DNA of 64,000 nt from Glandiceps talaboti (taxonomy: Eukaryota; Hemichordata; Enteropneusta; Spengelidae): assembly GCF_964340395.1 (NCBI RefSeq), contig NC_135571.1:6784953-6848952 (forward strand), read 5' to 3'. The notes under the pieces were generated by a model that did not search any database, had not been told where the DNA came from, and saw only the letters and a list, made by a program, of their open reading frames with translations. Shown here piece after piece: positions 48,577-60,917 of the stretch. The position numbers and the translations under genes are program-made. The stretch's first letter is position 1. Each line of letters opens with the position of its first letter.

Positions 48577-51500
48577 CAGATGATAATATTCTAAGGATAA
48601 TTTTATTGCCTGAACATTTAGTATTGGCTCTCGTGCTGAATCCAACCCTAGCAAAACAAAGATAAACATAAGGTCACCTGTAGATGGCAGTATACAGCCC
48701 AAAAGTGCGATTTCTTCACAAAGGTCAAAAAAGGCGAAATTGGGACCGTTTGGACTGCAAAAACGCATTATTGCGTAATAGTTGAAAAATGCGACTTTTC
48801 TTCTTTTAACCGATAATAACGTGTCCAGGACCAAACCAAATCATCTCTTTTACGTTTCATAATATCAAACATGTAATTTGGAGTAGTTTTTGAAAAATTA
48901 GAATAAATATTTCTGAAAAAATTAATAGAAAAATTAATACAAAATGCCATACTTTCGTTATAAACTAAAATTCAAGATTTGTTATAACTCGCAACACATT
49001 AATTTATGCATTAATAATGATAGGTCAACTGTAGATGGCAGTATACATCGCCAAAAGTCGATTTCTTCACAAAGGTCAAAAAAGGCGAAATTGGGACCGT
49101 TTGGACTGGAAAAACGCATTATTGCGTAATAGTTGAAAAATGTCACTTTCTTTGTATTATCAACGGAAACAGGTGTTTAGGGCCCAAGTAAAGCACATTT
49201 TATGAGTTGCTAATGGTAAAACATTACATTTAGAAGAGTTTCGATGATTTATGAAAAATATATATTTTGAAATAATAACGGAAAATCCATTTTTATCATA
49301 AATTCCAAATTTCATTCACATCCAATCGCACTGGGGAGAATCTTGATATATTGATTGATGTTGAGTACGCACACACAAATATCGTCTAAAATTATGAATA
49401 TTAAAAAGGATAATTTTATTGCCTGAACATTTAGTATTGGCTCTCGAGCCGAATCCAACCCTAGCAAAACAAAGATAAACATAAGGTCACCTGTAGATGG
49501 CAGTATACAGCCCAAAAGTGCGATTTCTTCACAAAGGTCAAAAAAGGCGAAATTGGGGTACATTCGACTGAAAAAACGCCTTATTGCGCAATAGTTGAAA
49601 AATGTCACTTTCTTTGTTTTATCAATGGAAACAGGTGTTTAGGGCCCAAGTAAAGCATATTTTATGAGTTGTTAATGGTAAAACATTACATTTAGAAGAG
49701 TTTCGATGATTTATGAAAAATATATATTTTGAAATAATAACGGAAAATCCATTTTTATCATAAATTCCAAATATCGTTCACATCCAATCGCACTGGGGAG
49801 AATCTTGATATATTGATTGATGTTGAGTACGCACACACAAATATCGTCTAAAATTATGAATATTAAAAAGGATAATTTTATTGCCTGAACATTTAGTATT
49901 GGCTCTCGAGCCGAATCCAACCCTAGCAAAACAAAGATAAACATAAGGTCACCTGTAGATGGCAGTATACAGCCCAAAAGTGCGATTTCTTCACAAAGGT
50001 CAAAAAAGGCGAAATTGGGGTACATTCGACTGAAAAAACGCCTTATTGCGCAATAGTTGAAAAATGTCACTTTCTTTGTTTTATCAATGGAAACAGGTGT
50101 TTAGGGCCCAAGTAAAGCATATTTTATGAGTTGTTAATGGTAAAACATTACATTTAGAAGAGTTTCGATGATTTATGAAAAATATATATTTTGAAATAAT
50201 AACGGAAAATCCATTTTTATCATAAATTCCAAATATCGTTCACATCCAATCGCACTGGGGAGAATCTTGATATATTGATTGATGTTGAGTACGCACACAC
50301 AAATATCGTCTAAAATTATGAATATTAAAAAGGATAATTTTATTGCCTGAACATTTAGTATTGGCTCTCGAGCCGAATCCAACCCTAGCAAAACAAAGAT
50401 AAACATAAGGTCACCTGTAGATGGCAGTATACAGCCCAAAAGTGCGATTTCTTCACAAAGGTCAAAAAAGGCGAAATTGGGGTACATTCGACTGAAAAAA
50501 CGCCTTATTGCGTAATAGTTGAAAAATGTCACTTTCTTTGTTTTATCAACGGAAACAGGTGTTTAGGGCCCAAGTAAAGCATATTTTATGAGTTGTTAAT
50601 GGTAAAACATTACATTTAGAAGAGTTTCGATGATTTATGAAAAATATATATTTTGAAATAATAACGGAAAATCCATTTTTATCATAAATTCCAAATATCG
50701 TTCACATCCAATCGCACTGGGGAGAATCTTGATATATTGATTGATGTTGAGTACGCACACACAAATATCGTCTAAAATTATGAATATTAAAAAGGATAAT
50801 TTTATTGCCTGAACATTTAGTATTGGCTCTCGAGCCGAATCCAACCCTAGCAAAACAAAGATAAACATAAGGTCACCTGTAGATGGCAGTATACAGCCCA
50901 AAAGTGCGATTTCTTCACAAAGGTCAAAAAAGGCGAAATTGGGGTACATTCGACTGAAAAAACGCCTTATTGCGTAATAGTTGAAAAATGTCACTTTCTT
51001 TGTTTTATCAACGGAAACAGGTGTTTAGGGCCCAAGTAAAGCATATTTTATGAGTTGTTAATGGTAAAACATTACATTTAGAAGAGTTTCGATGATTTAT
51101 GAAAAATATATATTTTGAAATAATAACGGAAAATCCATTTTTATCATAAATTCCAAATATCGTTCACATCCAATCGCACTGGGGAGAATCTTGATATATT
51201 GATTGATGTTGAGTACGCACACACAAATATCGTCTAAAATTATGAATATTAAAAAGGATAATTTTATTGCCTGAACATTTAGTATTGGCTCTCGAGCCGA
51301 ATCCAACCCTAGCAAAACAAAGATAAACATAAGGTCACCTGTAGATGGCAGTATACAGCCCAAAAGTGCGATTTCTTCACAAAGGTCAAAAAAGGCGAAA
51401 TTGGGGTACATTCGACTGAAAAAACGCCTTATTGCGTAATAGTTGAAAAATGTCACTTTCTTTGTTTTATCAACGGAAACAGGTGTTTAGGGCCCAAGTA

Positions 51501-54500
51501 AAGCATATTTTATGAGTTGTTAATGGTAAAACATTACATTTAGAAGAGTTTCGATGATTTATGAAAAATATATATTTTGAAATAATAACGGAAAATCCAT
51601 TTTTATCATAAATTCCAAATATCGTTCACATCCAATCGCACTGGGGAGAATCTTGATATATTGATTGATGTTGAGTACGCACACACAAATATCGTCTAAA
51701 ATTATGAATATTAAAAAGGATAATTTTATTGCCTGAACATTTAGTATTGGCTCTCGAGCCGAATCCAACCCTAGCAAAACAAAGATAAACATAAGGTCAC
51801 CTGTAGATGGCAGTATACAGCCCAAAAGTGCGATTTCTTCACAAAGGTCAAAAAAGGCGAAATTGGGGTACATTCGACTGAAAAAACGCCTTATTGCGCA
51901 ATAGTTGAAAAATGTCACTTTCTTTGTTTTATCAATGGAAACAGGTGTTTAGGGCCCAAGTAAAGCATATTTTATGAGTTGTTAATGGTAAAACATTACA
52001 TTTAGAAGAGTTTCGATGATTTATGAAAAATATATATTTTGAAATAATAACGGAAAATCCATTTTTATCATAAATTCCAAATATCGTTCACATCCAATCG
52101 CACTGGGGAGAATCTTGATATATTGATTGATGTTGAGTACGCACACACAAATATCGTCTAAAATTATGAATATTAAAAAGGATAATTTTATTGCCTGAAC
52201 ATTTAGTATTGGCTCTCGAGCCGAATCCAACCCTAGCAAAACAAAGATAAACATAAGGTCACCTGTAGATGGCAGTATACAGCCCAAAAGTGCGATTTCT
52301 TCACAAAGGTCAAAAAAGGCGAAATTGGGGTACATTCGACTGAAAAAACGCCTTATTGCGCAATAGTTGAAAAATGTCACTTTCTTTGTTTTATCAATGG
52401 AAACAGGTGTTTAGGGCCCAAGTAAAGCATATTTTATGAGTTGTTAATGGTAAAACATTACATTTAGAAGAGTTTCGATGATTTATGAAAAATATATATT
52501 TTGAAATAATAACGGAAAATCCATTTTTATCATAAATTCCAAATATCGTTCACATCCAATCGCACTGGGGAGAATCTTGATATATTGATTGATGTTGAGT
52601 ACGCACACACAAATATCGTCTAAAATTATGAATATTAAAAAGGATAATTTTATTGCCTGAACATTTAGTATTGGCTCTCGAGCCGAATCCAACCCTAGCA
52701 AAACAAAGATAAACATAAGGTCACCTGTAGATGGCAGTATACAGCCCAAAAGTGCGATTTCTTCACAAAGGTCAAAAAAGGCGAAATTGGGGTACATTCG
52801 ACTGAAAAAACGCCTTATTGCGTAATAGTTGAAAAATGTCACTTTCTTTGTTTTATCAACGGAAACAGGTGTTTAGGGCCCAAGTAAAGCATATTTTATG
52901 AGTTGTTAATGGTAAAACATTACATTTAGAAGAGTTTCGATGATTTATGAAAAATATATATTTTGAAATAATAACGGAAAATCCATTTTTATCATAAATT
53001 CCAAATATCGTTCACATCCAATCGCACTGGGGAGAATCTTGATATATTGATTGATGTTGAGTACGCACACACAAATATCGTCTAAAATTATGAATATTAA
53101 AAAGGATAATTTTATTGCCTGAACATTTAGTATTGGCTCTCGAGCCGAATCCAACCCTAGCAAAACAAAGATAAACATAAGGTCACCTGTAGATGGCAGT
53201 ATACAGCCCAAAAGTGCGATTTCTTCACAAAGGTCAAAAAAGGCGAAATTGGGGTACATTCGACTGAAAAAACGCCTTATTGCGTAATAGTTGAAAAATG
53301 TCACTTTCTTTGTTTTATCAACGGAAACAGGTGTTTAGGGCCCAAGTAAAGCATATTTTATGAGTTGTTAATGGTAAAACATTACATTTAGAAGAGTTTC
53401 GATGATTTATGAAAAATATATATTTTGAAATAATAACGGAAAATCCATTTTTATCATAAATTCCAAATATCGTTCACATCCAATCGCACTGGGGAGAATC
53501 TTGATATATTGATTGATGTTGAGTACGCACACACAAATATCGTCTAAAATTATGAATATTAAAAAGGATAATTTTATTGCCTGAACATTTAGTATTGGCT
53601 CTCGAGCCGAATCCAACCCTAGCAAAACAAAGATAAACATAAGGTCACCTGTAGATGGCAGTATACAGCCCAAAAGTGCGATTTCTTCACAAAGGTCAAA
53701 AAAGGCGAAATTGGGGTACATTCGACTGAAAAAACGCCTTATTGCGTAATAGTTGAAAAATGTCACTTTCTTTGTTTTATCAACGGAAACAGGTGTTTAG
53801 GGCCCAAGTAAAGCATATTTTATGAGTTGTTAATGGTAAAACATTACATTTAGAAGAGTTTCGATGATTTATGAAAAATATATATTTTGAAATAATAACG
53901 GAAAATCCATTTTTATCATAAATTCCAAATATCGTTCACATCCAATCGCACTGGGGAGAATCTTGATATATTGATTGATGTTGAGTACGCACACACAAAT
54001 ATCGTCTAAAATTATGAATATTAAAAAGGATAATTTTATTGCCTGAACATTTAGTATTGGCTCTCGAGCCGAATCCAACCCTAGCAAAACAAAGATAAAC
54101 ATAAGGTCACCTGTAGATGGCAGTATACAGCCCAAAAGTGCGATTTCTTCACAAAGGTCAAAAAAGGCGAAATTGGGGTACATTCGACTGAAAAAACGCC
54201 TTATTGCGTAATAGTTGAAAAATGTCACTTTCTTTGTTTTATCAACGGAAACAGGTGTTTAGGGCCCAAGTAAAGCATATTTTATGAGTTGTTAATGGTA
54301 AAACATTACATTTAGAAGAGTTTCGATGATTTATGAAAAATATATATTTTGAAATAATAACGGAAAATCCATTTTTATCATAAATTCCAAATATCGTTCA
54401 CATCCAATCGCACTGGGGAGAATCTTGATATATTGATTGATGTTGAGTACGCACACACAAATATCGTCTAAAATTATGAATATTAAAAAGGATAATTTTA

Positions 54501-55905
54501 TTGCCTGAACATTTAGTATTGGCTCTCGAGCCGAATCCAACCCTAGCAAAACAAAGATAAACATAAGGTCACCTGTAGATGGCAGTATACAGCCCAAAAG
54601 TGCGATTTCTTCACAAAGGTCAAAAAAGGCGAAATTGGGGTACATTCGACTGAAAAAACGCCTTATTGCGTAATAGTTGAAAAATGTCACTTTCTTTGTT
54701 TTATCAATGGAAACAGGTGTTTAGGGCCCAAGTAAAGCATATTTTATGAGTTGTTAATGGTAAAACATTACATTTAGAAGAGTTTCGATGATTTATGAAA
54801 AATATATATTTTGAAATAATAACGGAAAATCCATTTTTATCATAAATTCCAAATATCGTTCACATCCAATCGCACTGGGGAGAATCTTGATATATTGATT
54901 GATGTTGAGTACGCACACACAAATATCGTCTAAAATTATGAATATTAAAAAGGATAATTTTATTGCCTGAACATTTAGTATTGGCTCTCGAGCCGAATCC
55001 AACCCTAGCAAAACAAAGATAAACATAAGGTCACCTGTAGATGGCAGTATACAGCCCAAAAGTGCGATTTCTTCACAAAGGTCAAAAAAGGCGAAATTGG
55101 GGCCGTTTGGACTGTAAAAACGCATTATTGCGTAATAGTTGAAAAATGCGACTTTTCTTCTTTTAACCCATAATAACGTGTCCACGGCCAAACCAAATCA
55201 TCTGTTTTACGTTTCATAATATCTAACATGTAATTTGGAGTAGTTTTTGAAAAATTAGAATAAATATTTCTGAAAAAATTAATAGAAAAATTAATAAAAA
55301 ATGCCATACTTTCGTTATAAACTAAAATTCAAGATTTGTTATAACTCGCAACACATTAATTTATGCATTAATAATGATAGGTCAACTGTAGATGGCAGTA
55401 TACATCGCCAAAAGTCGATTTCTTCACAAAGGTCAAAAAAGGCGAAATTGGGACCGTTTGGACTGGAAAAACGCATTATTGCGTAATAGTTGAAAAATGT
55501 CACTTTCTTTGTATTATCAATGGAAACAGGTGTTTAGGGCCCAAGTAAAGCATATTTTATGAGTTGTTAATGGTAAAACATTATATTTAGAAGAGTTTCG
55601 ATGATTTATGAAAAATATATATTTTGAAATAATAACGGAAAATCCATTTTTAACATAAATTCCAAATTTCGTTCACATCCAATCGCACTGGGGAGAATCT
55701 TGATATATTGATTGATGTTGAGTACACACACACAAATATCGTCTAAAATTATGAATATTAAAAAGGATAATTTTATTGCCTGAACATTTAGTATTGGCTC
55801 TCGTGCTGAATCCAACCCTAGCAAAACGAAGATAAACATAAGGTCACCTGTAGATGGCAGTATACAGCCCAAAAGTGTGATTTCTTCACAAAGGTCAAAA
55901 GGCCT
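48577..55905. repeat. Satellite block: B-A-(B)13-A-B arrangement
   Basis: A common ~115-bp core (GGTCA(C/A)CTGTAGATGGCAGT, CACAAAGGTCAAAAAAGGCG, GCGTAATAGTTGAAAAATG) is followed by one of two spacers. The A spacer (348-bp unit, 48796-49142 and 55145-55498) holds CATGTAATTTGGAGTAG and ATGCCATACTTTCGTTATAA. The B spacer (462-bp unit) holds GGTGTTTAGGGCCCAAGTAA and CGCACTGGGGAGAATCTTG. Truncated diverged B copies close both ends. Confidence 0.9.
49143..55148. repeat. 462-bp satellite, 13 head-to-tail units
   Basis: The landmark TCACTTTCTTTGTTTTATCAA starts at 49143 (GTATTATC variant), 49605, 50067 and so on to 54687, each exactly 462 bp apart. The 14th position (55149) is the A spacer. Units differ at few positions, for example TGCG(C/T)AATAG and TATCAA(T/C)GG. 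The 119-codon minus-strand frame in each unit is unchanged only because units are near-identical; it has no start context, splice partner or family resemblance. Confidence 0.97.
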
Positions 55906-56694
55906 GAACATTTATAATTGGCAAAACAACCAAAAATTCAATGTAAGCTTAATAGGATAACGGAATAGTGTAGTAGCGTTTGTCTTTCAAGTCTACAGGT
56001 AGATTGAGAATTTATATCGACACTCGTTCCCTAGCCATCAGAAGATAAGAGATCAGACGAACACAACGCAAGTGATCGAGTCAATGATAAATTTTTCAGC
56101 CTCTTTATTTATCTGAGAAAACTTAAAGTACATGATCTCTCCATAATACCCTGTATTAATATATTTTGATGTAAAATCATACAATATTGTAAATTCAATT
56201 TTACATACTGCTTTGTTCATTATTACACTATTTCTACTAATAGGCACTATCAATTAAAGTCTTTGTGTGCGTGTAGATTCAGAAAAAAAAACATACACTT
56301 TGTTTTGACCATATTTCCACACAAGGCCATATGTCATACCATTGCAAATGGAAAGACCGTTCAAATATCTTCAGAATAACTGCACATATTTCTAAGTAGT
56401 TGTTTAAGAAAATCAAACTTGGGATTTTGACATTTATATTTCACCAGTCTAGTAGATTTAGGTACAAACAGAAAATGAATCAACAGAAAAGTGAATTTTA
56501 CATGACATGCTAGCATTGTTTTTTTTCTGTGTTTGTTGTTTTCCCTGTCTGTCTGGTAGGTTTTGATGAAATTCAAGGACGACAAACAAAGTATTTAATT
56601 GATGTGGCCGTAATACAAAATACATGACATTCATGTAGTGGCAAGTTTTGAGCTGTAGCAAGAAAGAAATGTTACAGATATTACATAGTAAAGT
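55906..56694. other. Unique sequence, no gene seen
   Basis: Short open frames only (for example minus-strand 56361-56585), with no recognisable product. Confidence 0.5.
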
Positions 56695-57228
56695 TGTAGT
56701 TTACAACCCTTGCACTAGTTGTCTAGAAATGCTGTTGATCAGAACGTTGTTTTATCGGTAGTAGACAATAATAACTGGTTTTGTTGGTGTTGAAAAGTTG
56801 TCTCCTTATCACACTATCAAGCAGACATAAATTGATACAAAATAACATTGAGTGTCTCTGATATAGGCTCACACCATGTTGTTATCAGTTTGTTTATGTC
56901 TGTGAAAGTTATATTGCCATATATAACATGTCTAACTTTCACAGATATAAACAAACTGATAAAAGTATCGCATGATGCATACACAGTAGAGTTTCTTCTC
57001 CACTTCTCTATGAGTGAAGCTACATCTGAGCATAGACAGTGAAGAACTCCATTGTCTATGATCTGAGGCAACCATGTATCGATTTATGTCAGTTTGATAG
57101 TGACTAAGTGTGATAAGGAGAAGACTTTACGGCACCAACAAAGACAGTTTTAACAGTCCACCACTGATAAAACGACGTTCTGATCAACAGTATTTTCAGA
57201 CAACTGGTGCAAAGGTAGTACTTGTTAT
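56695..57228. mobile_element. M8 foldback element with long arms and inner hairpin
   Basis: Left-arm words CTTGCACTAGTTGTCTAG, GCTGTTGATCAGAACGTTG and GTTGTCTCCTTATCACAC pair with GATAAGGAGAAGAC, AACGACGTTCTGATCAACAG and CAGACAACTGGTGCAAAGG on the right. Inside, TATCAGTTTGTTTATGTCTG at 56885 pairs with CAGATATAAACAAACTGATA ending near 56960. Arms are about 150 bp. Confidence 0.85.
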
Positions 57229-57344
57229 AAGAAAAAATATCAACAGCCATTTCATGGTTAACATTAAAATCTATGGAAAGACAAAATCTGACTCTATAAA
57301 TTATACAAGTGGAAAAGTTGTAATGAGCACATTGTGGGAGAATT

Positions 57345-58205
57345 TTTTAGGTATTACAACGAGTAACACTGAAGTAAAGCACTTTCTCTATGTGCTACAC
57401 TCGTTTATAGCATTCATATTACAATGAGTAACACTGAAGTAAAGCACTTTCTCTATGTGCTACACTCATTTATAGCATTTATATTACAATGAGTAACACT
57501 GAAGTAAAGCACTTTCTCTATGTGCTACACTCATTTATAGCATTCATATTACAATGAGTAACACTGAAGTAAAGCACTTTCTCTATGGTAAAGCACTTTC
57601 TCTATGTGCTACACTCATTTATAGCATTTATATTACAATGAGTAACACTGAAGTAAAGCACTTTCTCTATGTGCTACACTCATTTATAGCATTCATATTA
57701 CAACGAGTAACACTGAAGTAAAGCACTTTCTCTATGGTAAAGCACTTTCTCTATGTGCTACACTCATTTATAGCATTCATATTACAATGAGTAACACTGA
57801 AGTAAAGCACTTTCTCTATGTGCTACACTCATTTATAGCATTCATATTACAATGAGTAACACTGAAGTAAAGCACTTAATTTCTCTATGTGCTACACTCA
57901 TTTATAGCATTCATATTACGAGTAACACTGAAGTAAAGCACTTTCTCTATGTGCTACACTCATTTATAGCATTCATACAAGTGTAAAAGTATACTGTTTC
58001 AATTGGTTTATTTACAAGCCTAGCATGTGGCCTTTCTAATGTGGTCGGATAGCAAATGAAACAGTATACTTTTACACTTGATATGGATGGTATAAATAAT
58101 TGTTGTGCATACAGAAAGTACTTTGATGTTATGGGTTGTACTTGATATGGATGTTATAAAGATTGTGGTACATACAGAAAATGCTTTACTTTGGTGTCAT
58201 GGGTT
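57345..58205 (-). mobile_element. M3 foldback element, copy B, type-2 arm expanded about 10-fold
   Basis: About ten units of 60-86 bp at 57345-57975 contain GTAACACTGAAGTAAAGCAC, TTTCTCTATGTGCTACACTC and ATTTATAGCATTCATATTAC. Two units carry an internal CTCTATGGTAAAGCACTTT duplication. The core at 57975-58085 is the reverse complement of 35106-35215. Two type-1 arm units follow at 58086-58205 (TTGATATGGATGTTATAAAG, TGTGGTACATACAGAAAATG). The whole is copy A inverted, with the other arm amplified. Confidence 0.85.
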
Positions 58206-58671
58206 GTATACAGCCTAGAATCTAAATGTCCAACTTTAATGAGTTTTTTCTACACTCAGACAAAGAAAGTCATGATTGTTCATGAAATGACATAACTGAC
58301 CCAATGTCCTAATATGCCAAATATGCCATATATGGACATTATGTAACTACCCATAATAGTTGCAGCTACTATTGTTTTCAATGAAAAAGAATATTCACAT
58401 GACTAAATTATCGGTGATCAAAAGCTATGATTTGATCACATTTGTGCAAGACTTGATCTCACACCTCTGCTATAATTAAATATGTACAAACTTTCACTTT
58501 GAATATACATGATAACTCCTTCATTTAAATACACATTAACATAAATAATCATATACTCATTGTACTGTATTATGCAGTAAGGACAAAGCGTTTGATAGTT
58601 ACAAAATTATTTCTTTGGAATAAATTAACCATGTACATTTTTGTGCAAATGGAAGAGTAAAAGTGCAGTGA
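58206..58671. other. Unique AT-rich sequence
   Basis: No gene or repeat recognised. Confidence 0.5.
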
Positions 58672-58993
58672 TCTGTCAACTATACTGGCTGCCCTATATA
58701 TGGGTCTTGGCTAGTTGTGCGCAAGTGCGAAAAGTAATGTGTAGTTTAGATGGAACTGTAAGCTACAATCAAACTCACAATCATGAATTATAATTAGAGA
58801 AATACTTCCTTGGGTCAGTAGAACTGCTATAAATCATCCACGACTGATGAAATTTGCCCTTGCTCAGTGCAAAATAACATGATGCATTTTGGCAAGAAAT
58901 AGAAATCGTTGGATAGTAAAACATGAATAGAATCTCGCACATGTGTACAACTAACCAAGACCCGTATATATGACAGCCAGTATAGTTGACAGA
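58672..58993. mobile_element. M9 foldback element
   Basis: TCTGTCAACTATACTGGCTG at 58672 is inverted as CAGCCAGTATAGTTGACAGA ending at 58993. Arms extend about 59 bp through GGGTCTTGG(C/T)TAGTTGT. 322 bp, no coding frame. Confidence 0.9.
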
Positions 58994-59548
58994 CCACCGG
59001 GACAGACATGATTGTAGAATATTACGATGCAAAGTATCCCTCAATAATCATAATAAACTCAACTTTTATATATTAACGGACATCATATGAATTTGGCAGA
59101 CTTCAGTTTTAAAAGAGTGTCCTCATACATGTCACTGATAGCTATTATAAATACTTTTGTTTATTGCTATCATTACTTCAGGTAGCTATGTTGTATTTAT
59201 ACAGTACTGTGAAGTACAGCTATGCCGTAACTACTTCAATAAAACATAACTTTTGTTTTGAATACAGTTCTATATACCTACACATCTATACATTTCTTAC
59301 AATTCATTAAAAATACCTGAAACCCTGTCAATATTTCTTTCAGACTGGCAAATATGCTATATATATAACATGTAAATAATATCTATATCTGGTATTAAAA
59401 TTAATACTTAAAATATTTACAAGACTTTTGTATCTTAATTTTTTGTTTCACACTATGAAAAAAGAACAAGTTATGAGACTGGACTGTTTACATGATGTCC
59501 TGACCAACTATATTAAAACGAAAAAATCCCAATTCCTCAGAGTCCTAC

Positions 59549-59905
59549 AACTTTTAGTCTGGCTTCCAACTGTGGTCTACTAACCACAGTCTGGTTAAAC
59601 GAGCTCGATTAGCACAAAAAGTTGTTCATCCAATCAGTGAACCCCCAGCTGCTATAGTGATGTAAACAGTGTATAAGTAGCATCCTGAGCTGACAAATAT
59701 ACCATATTTGGACATTACGTAACAGCCCAATAAACACTAACTTTATGAGGGACTGTGTTATTGGTTAGCATTTTGTGATTGAATAACAAAGACATGATGT
59801 TAATGACTGTGTGGGTGGCTGTGGATGAATTTTAAATTGTATCTCAGGACTCGTTTGACCAGACTTTGGTTAGTAGACCAGATTGGAATTCAGACTACAC
59901 AACTT
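59549..59905. mobile_element. M10 foldback element
   Basis: AACTTTTAGTCTGGCTTCCA and GGTCTACTAACCACAGTCTG at the left pair with CAGACTTTGGTTAGTAGACC and TGGAATTCAGACTACACAAC at the right. Arms about 55 bp. Confidence 0.85.
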
Positions 59906-60089
59906 TAAATTTGGTCACAAATCTCATGTTCTTGGTTACATTGAAAAATGACACTTTATAAGATATTCTGGTCATATTATCGGCTCTCTTTACAAACTAC
60001 AATAGTCTGGACACAGTGATTGCAGACATAGAGTTTACAGGAAACTTTGTAACTTAAAATTTGATTGGCAAGAGTACTTTAGATAAATA

Positions 60090-60618
60090 GGGGCACGTTC
60101 AATTTACACAATCATAATTATGATTTCACGTTTGATAAACACCAATCACAATCATGATTAGTAATCACAGTCATCATGCCCCGAACCAAGTCTGTAAGGT
60201 ATGCCGTGACGGGGCGCCCTCAAACATCGGCTAACCCCTAACAGAGAGGAGGCCGGTGAGGGCAAAACGTCACGGCGTATCTTACAGTCTAGCCCCAAAC
60301 CGTGATCGAAATGATCACAATATGGCCGACAACGTAATATCATTGAAGGGATCATTCACATGGCTGATGGCAAGTTAGAAATGAAGGAAAACATGATTAA
60401 AATTGTGTTCAGTCAGATTGGTAATTTTTATCACTGTAATCATTTTGACGATGTAAAATCATTTAATTTATAAGAAATGTATGAAACTTTTTGAAATGTT
60501 TACATGTACATTTTTTAAAATAATCATACTCATGATTGGAGTATTTTGTTTACAACCTCGTTTCCAGAAATGACGTCAGATTAATAAAAATCATGATTGG
60601 GAAAATCAAATGCGCCCC
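60090..60618. mobile_element. M12 foldback element directly downstream of the SLC5 stop
   Basis: GGGGCACGTTCAATTTACAC at 60090 faces GAAAATCAAATGCGCCCC ending at 60618, with ATCATGATT words repeated inside both ends. It ends 30 bp from the SLC5 stop codon, so it would lie in that gene's 3' UTR. A smaller foldback (60190-60289) is nested inside. Confidence 0.7.
60190..60289. mobile_element. GCGCCCTCAA foldback element, copy 3 (nested)
   Basis: GTCTGTAAGGTATGCCGTGA at 60190 is inverted as TCACGGCGTATCTTACAGTC ending at 60289, followed inward by GGGGCGCCCTCAAAC and GGTGAGGGC. 100 bp; the centre has TCGGCTAACCCC, as in the 22-23 kb copies. Confidence 0.85.
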
Positions 60619-60648
60619 AGATTTCTGACTTTACTTTTTATGATCACC

Positions 60649-60917
60649 TTATGCCCAAAGAAATGTAAAATACATGAACAAGAAAATAACAACCAACAAA
60701 ATGAAAACTAAATTAATATTTAGGATAATACTTTCAGTTTTAGTTTGTTCAATTGATGTTAGTTTTAACTCCATCGCTGCCTGTTCTTCAGGTGTTAATT
60801 TCCTTTGAGGTTCAAATCCACAAAACCAAATGAAGAAACGCGTTAATCGTGCCTTCCATGACATATCTTGAACTCCTGAGGGCTCACTTCCCTGGTCTTC
60901 AACAAGGCTTTCCTCTC
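60649..60917 (-). CDS. SLC5 terminal exon (last transmembrane helix)
   Basis: Minus-strand acceptor CTTTTTTTCAG before 60917, stop TAA at 60651-60649. 89 codons including the split Gly: EESLVEDQGSEPSGVQDMSW, KARLTRFFIWFCGFEPQRKL, TPEEQAAMELKLTSIEQTKT, then about 25 hydrophobic residues ending FLWA. The Phe-Cys-Gly and TPEE...LELKLT pattern is shared with SGLT C-termini. Confidence 0.92.

Noticed and set aside
49711-55191. A dozen identical 119-132-codon minus-strand open frames
   Set aside because: They repeat because the 462-bp satellite is nearly invariant and 462 is a multiple of three. No family motif, splice context or codon signature supports coding.
57345-57975. CRISPR-like regular repeats
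   Set aside because: Units are contiguous without unique spacers, in a eukaryotic genome; the minisatellites at 33, 42, 44 and 49-55 kb are rejected for the same reason.
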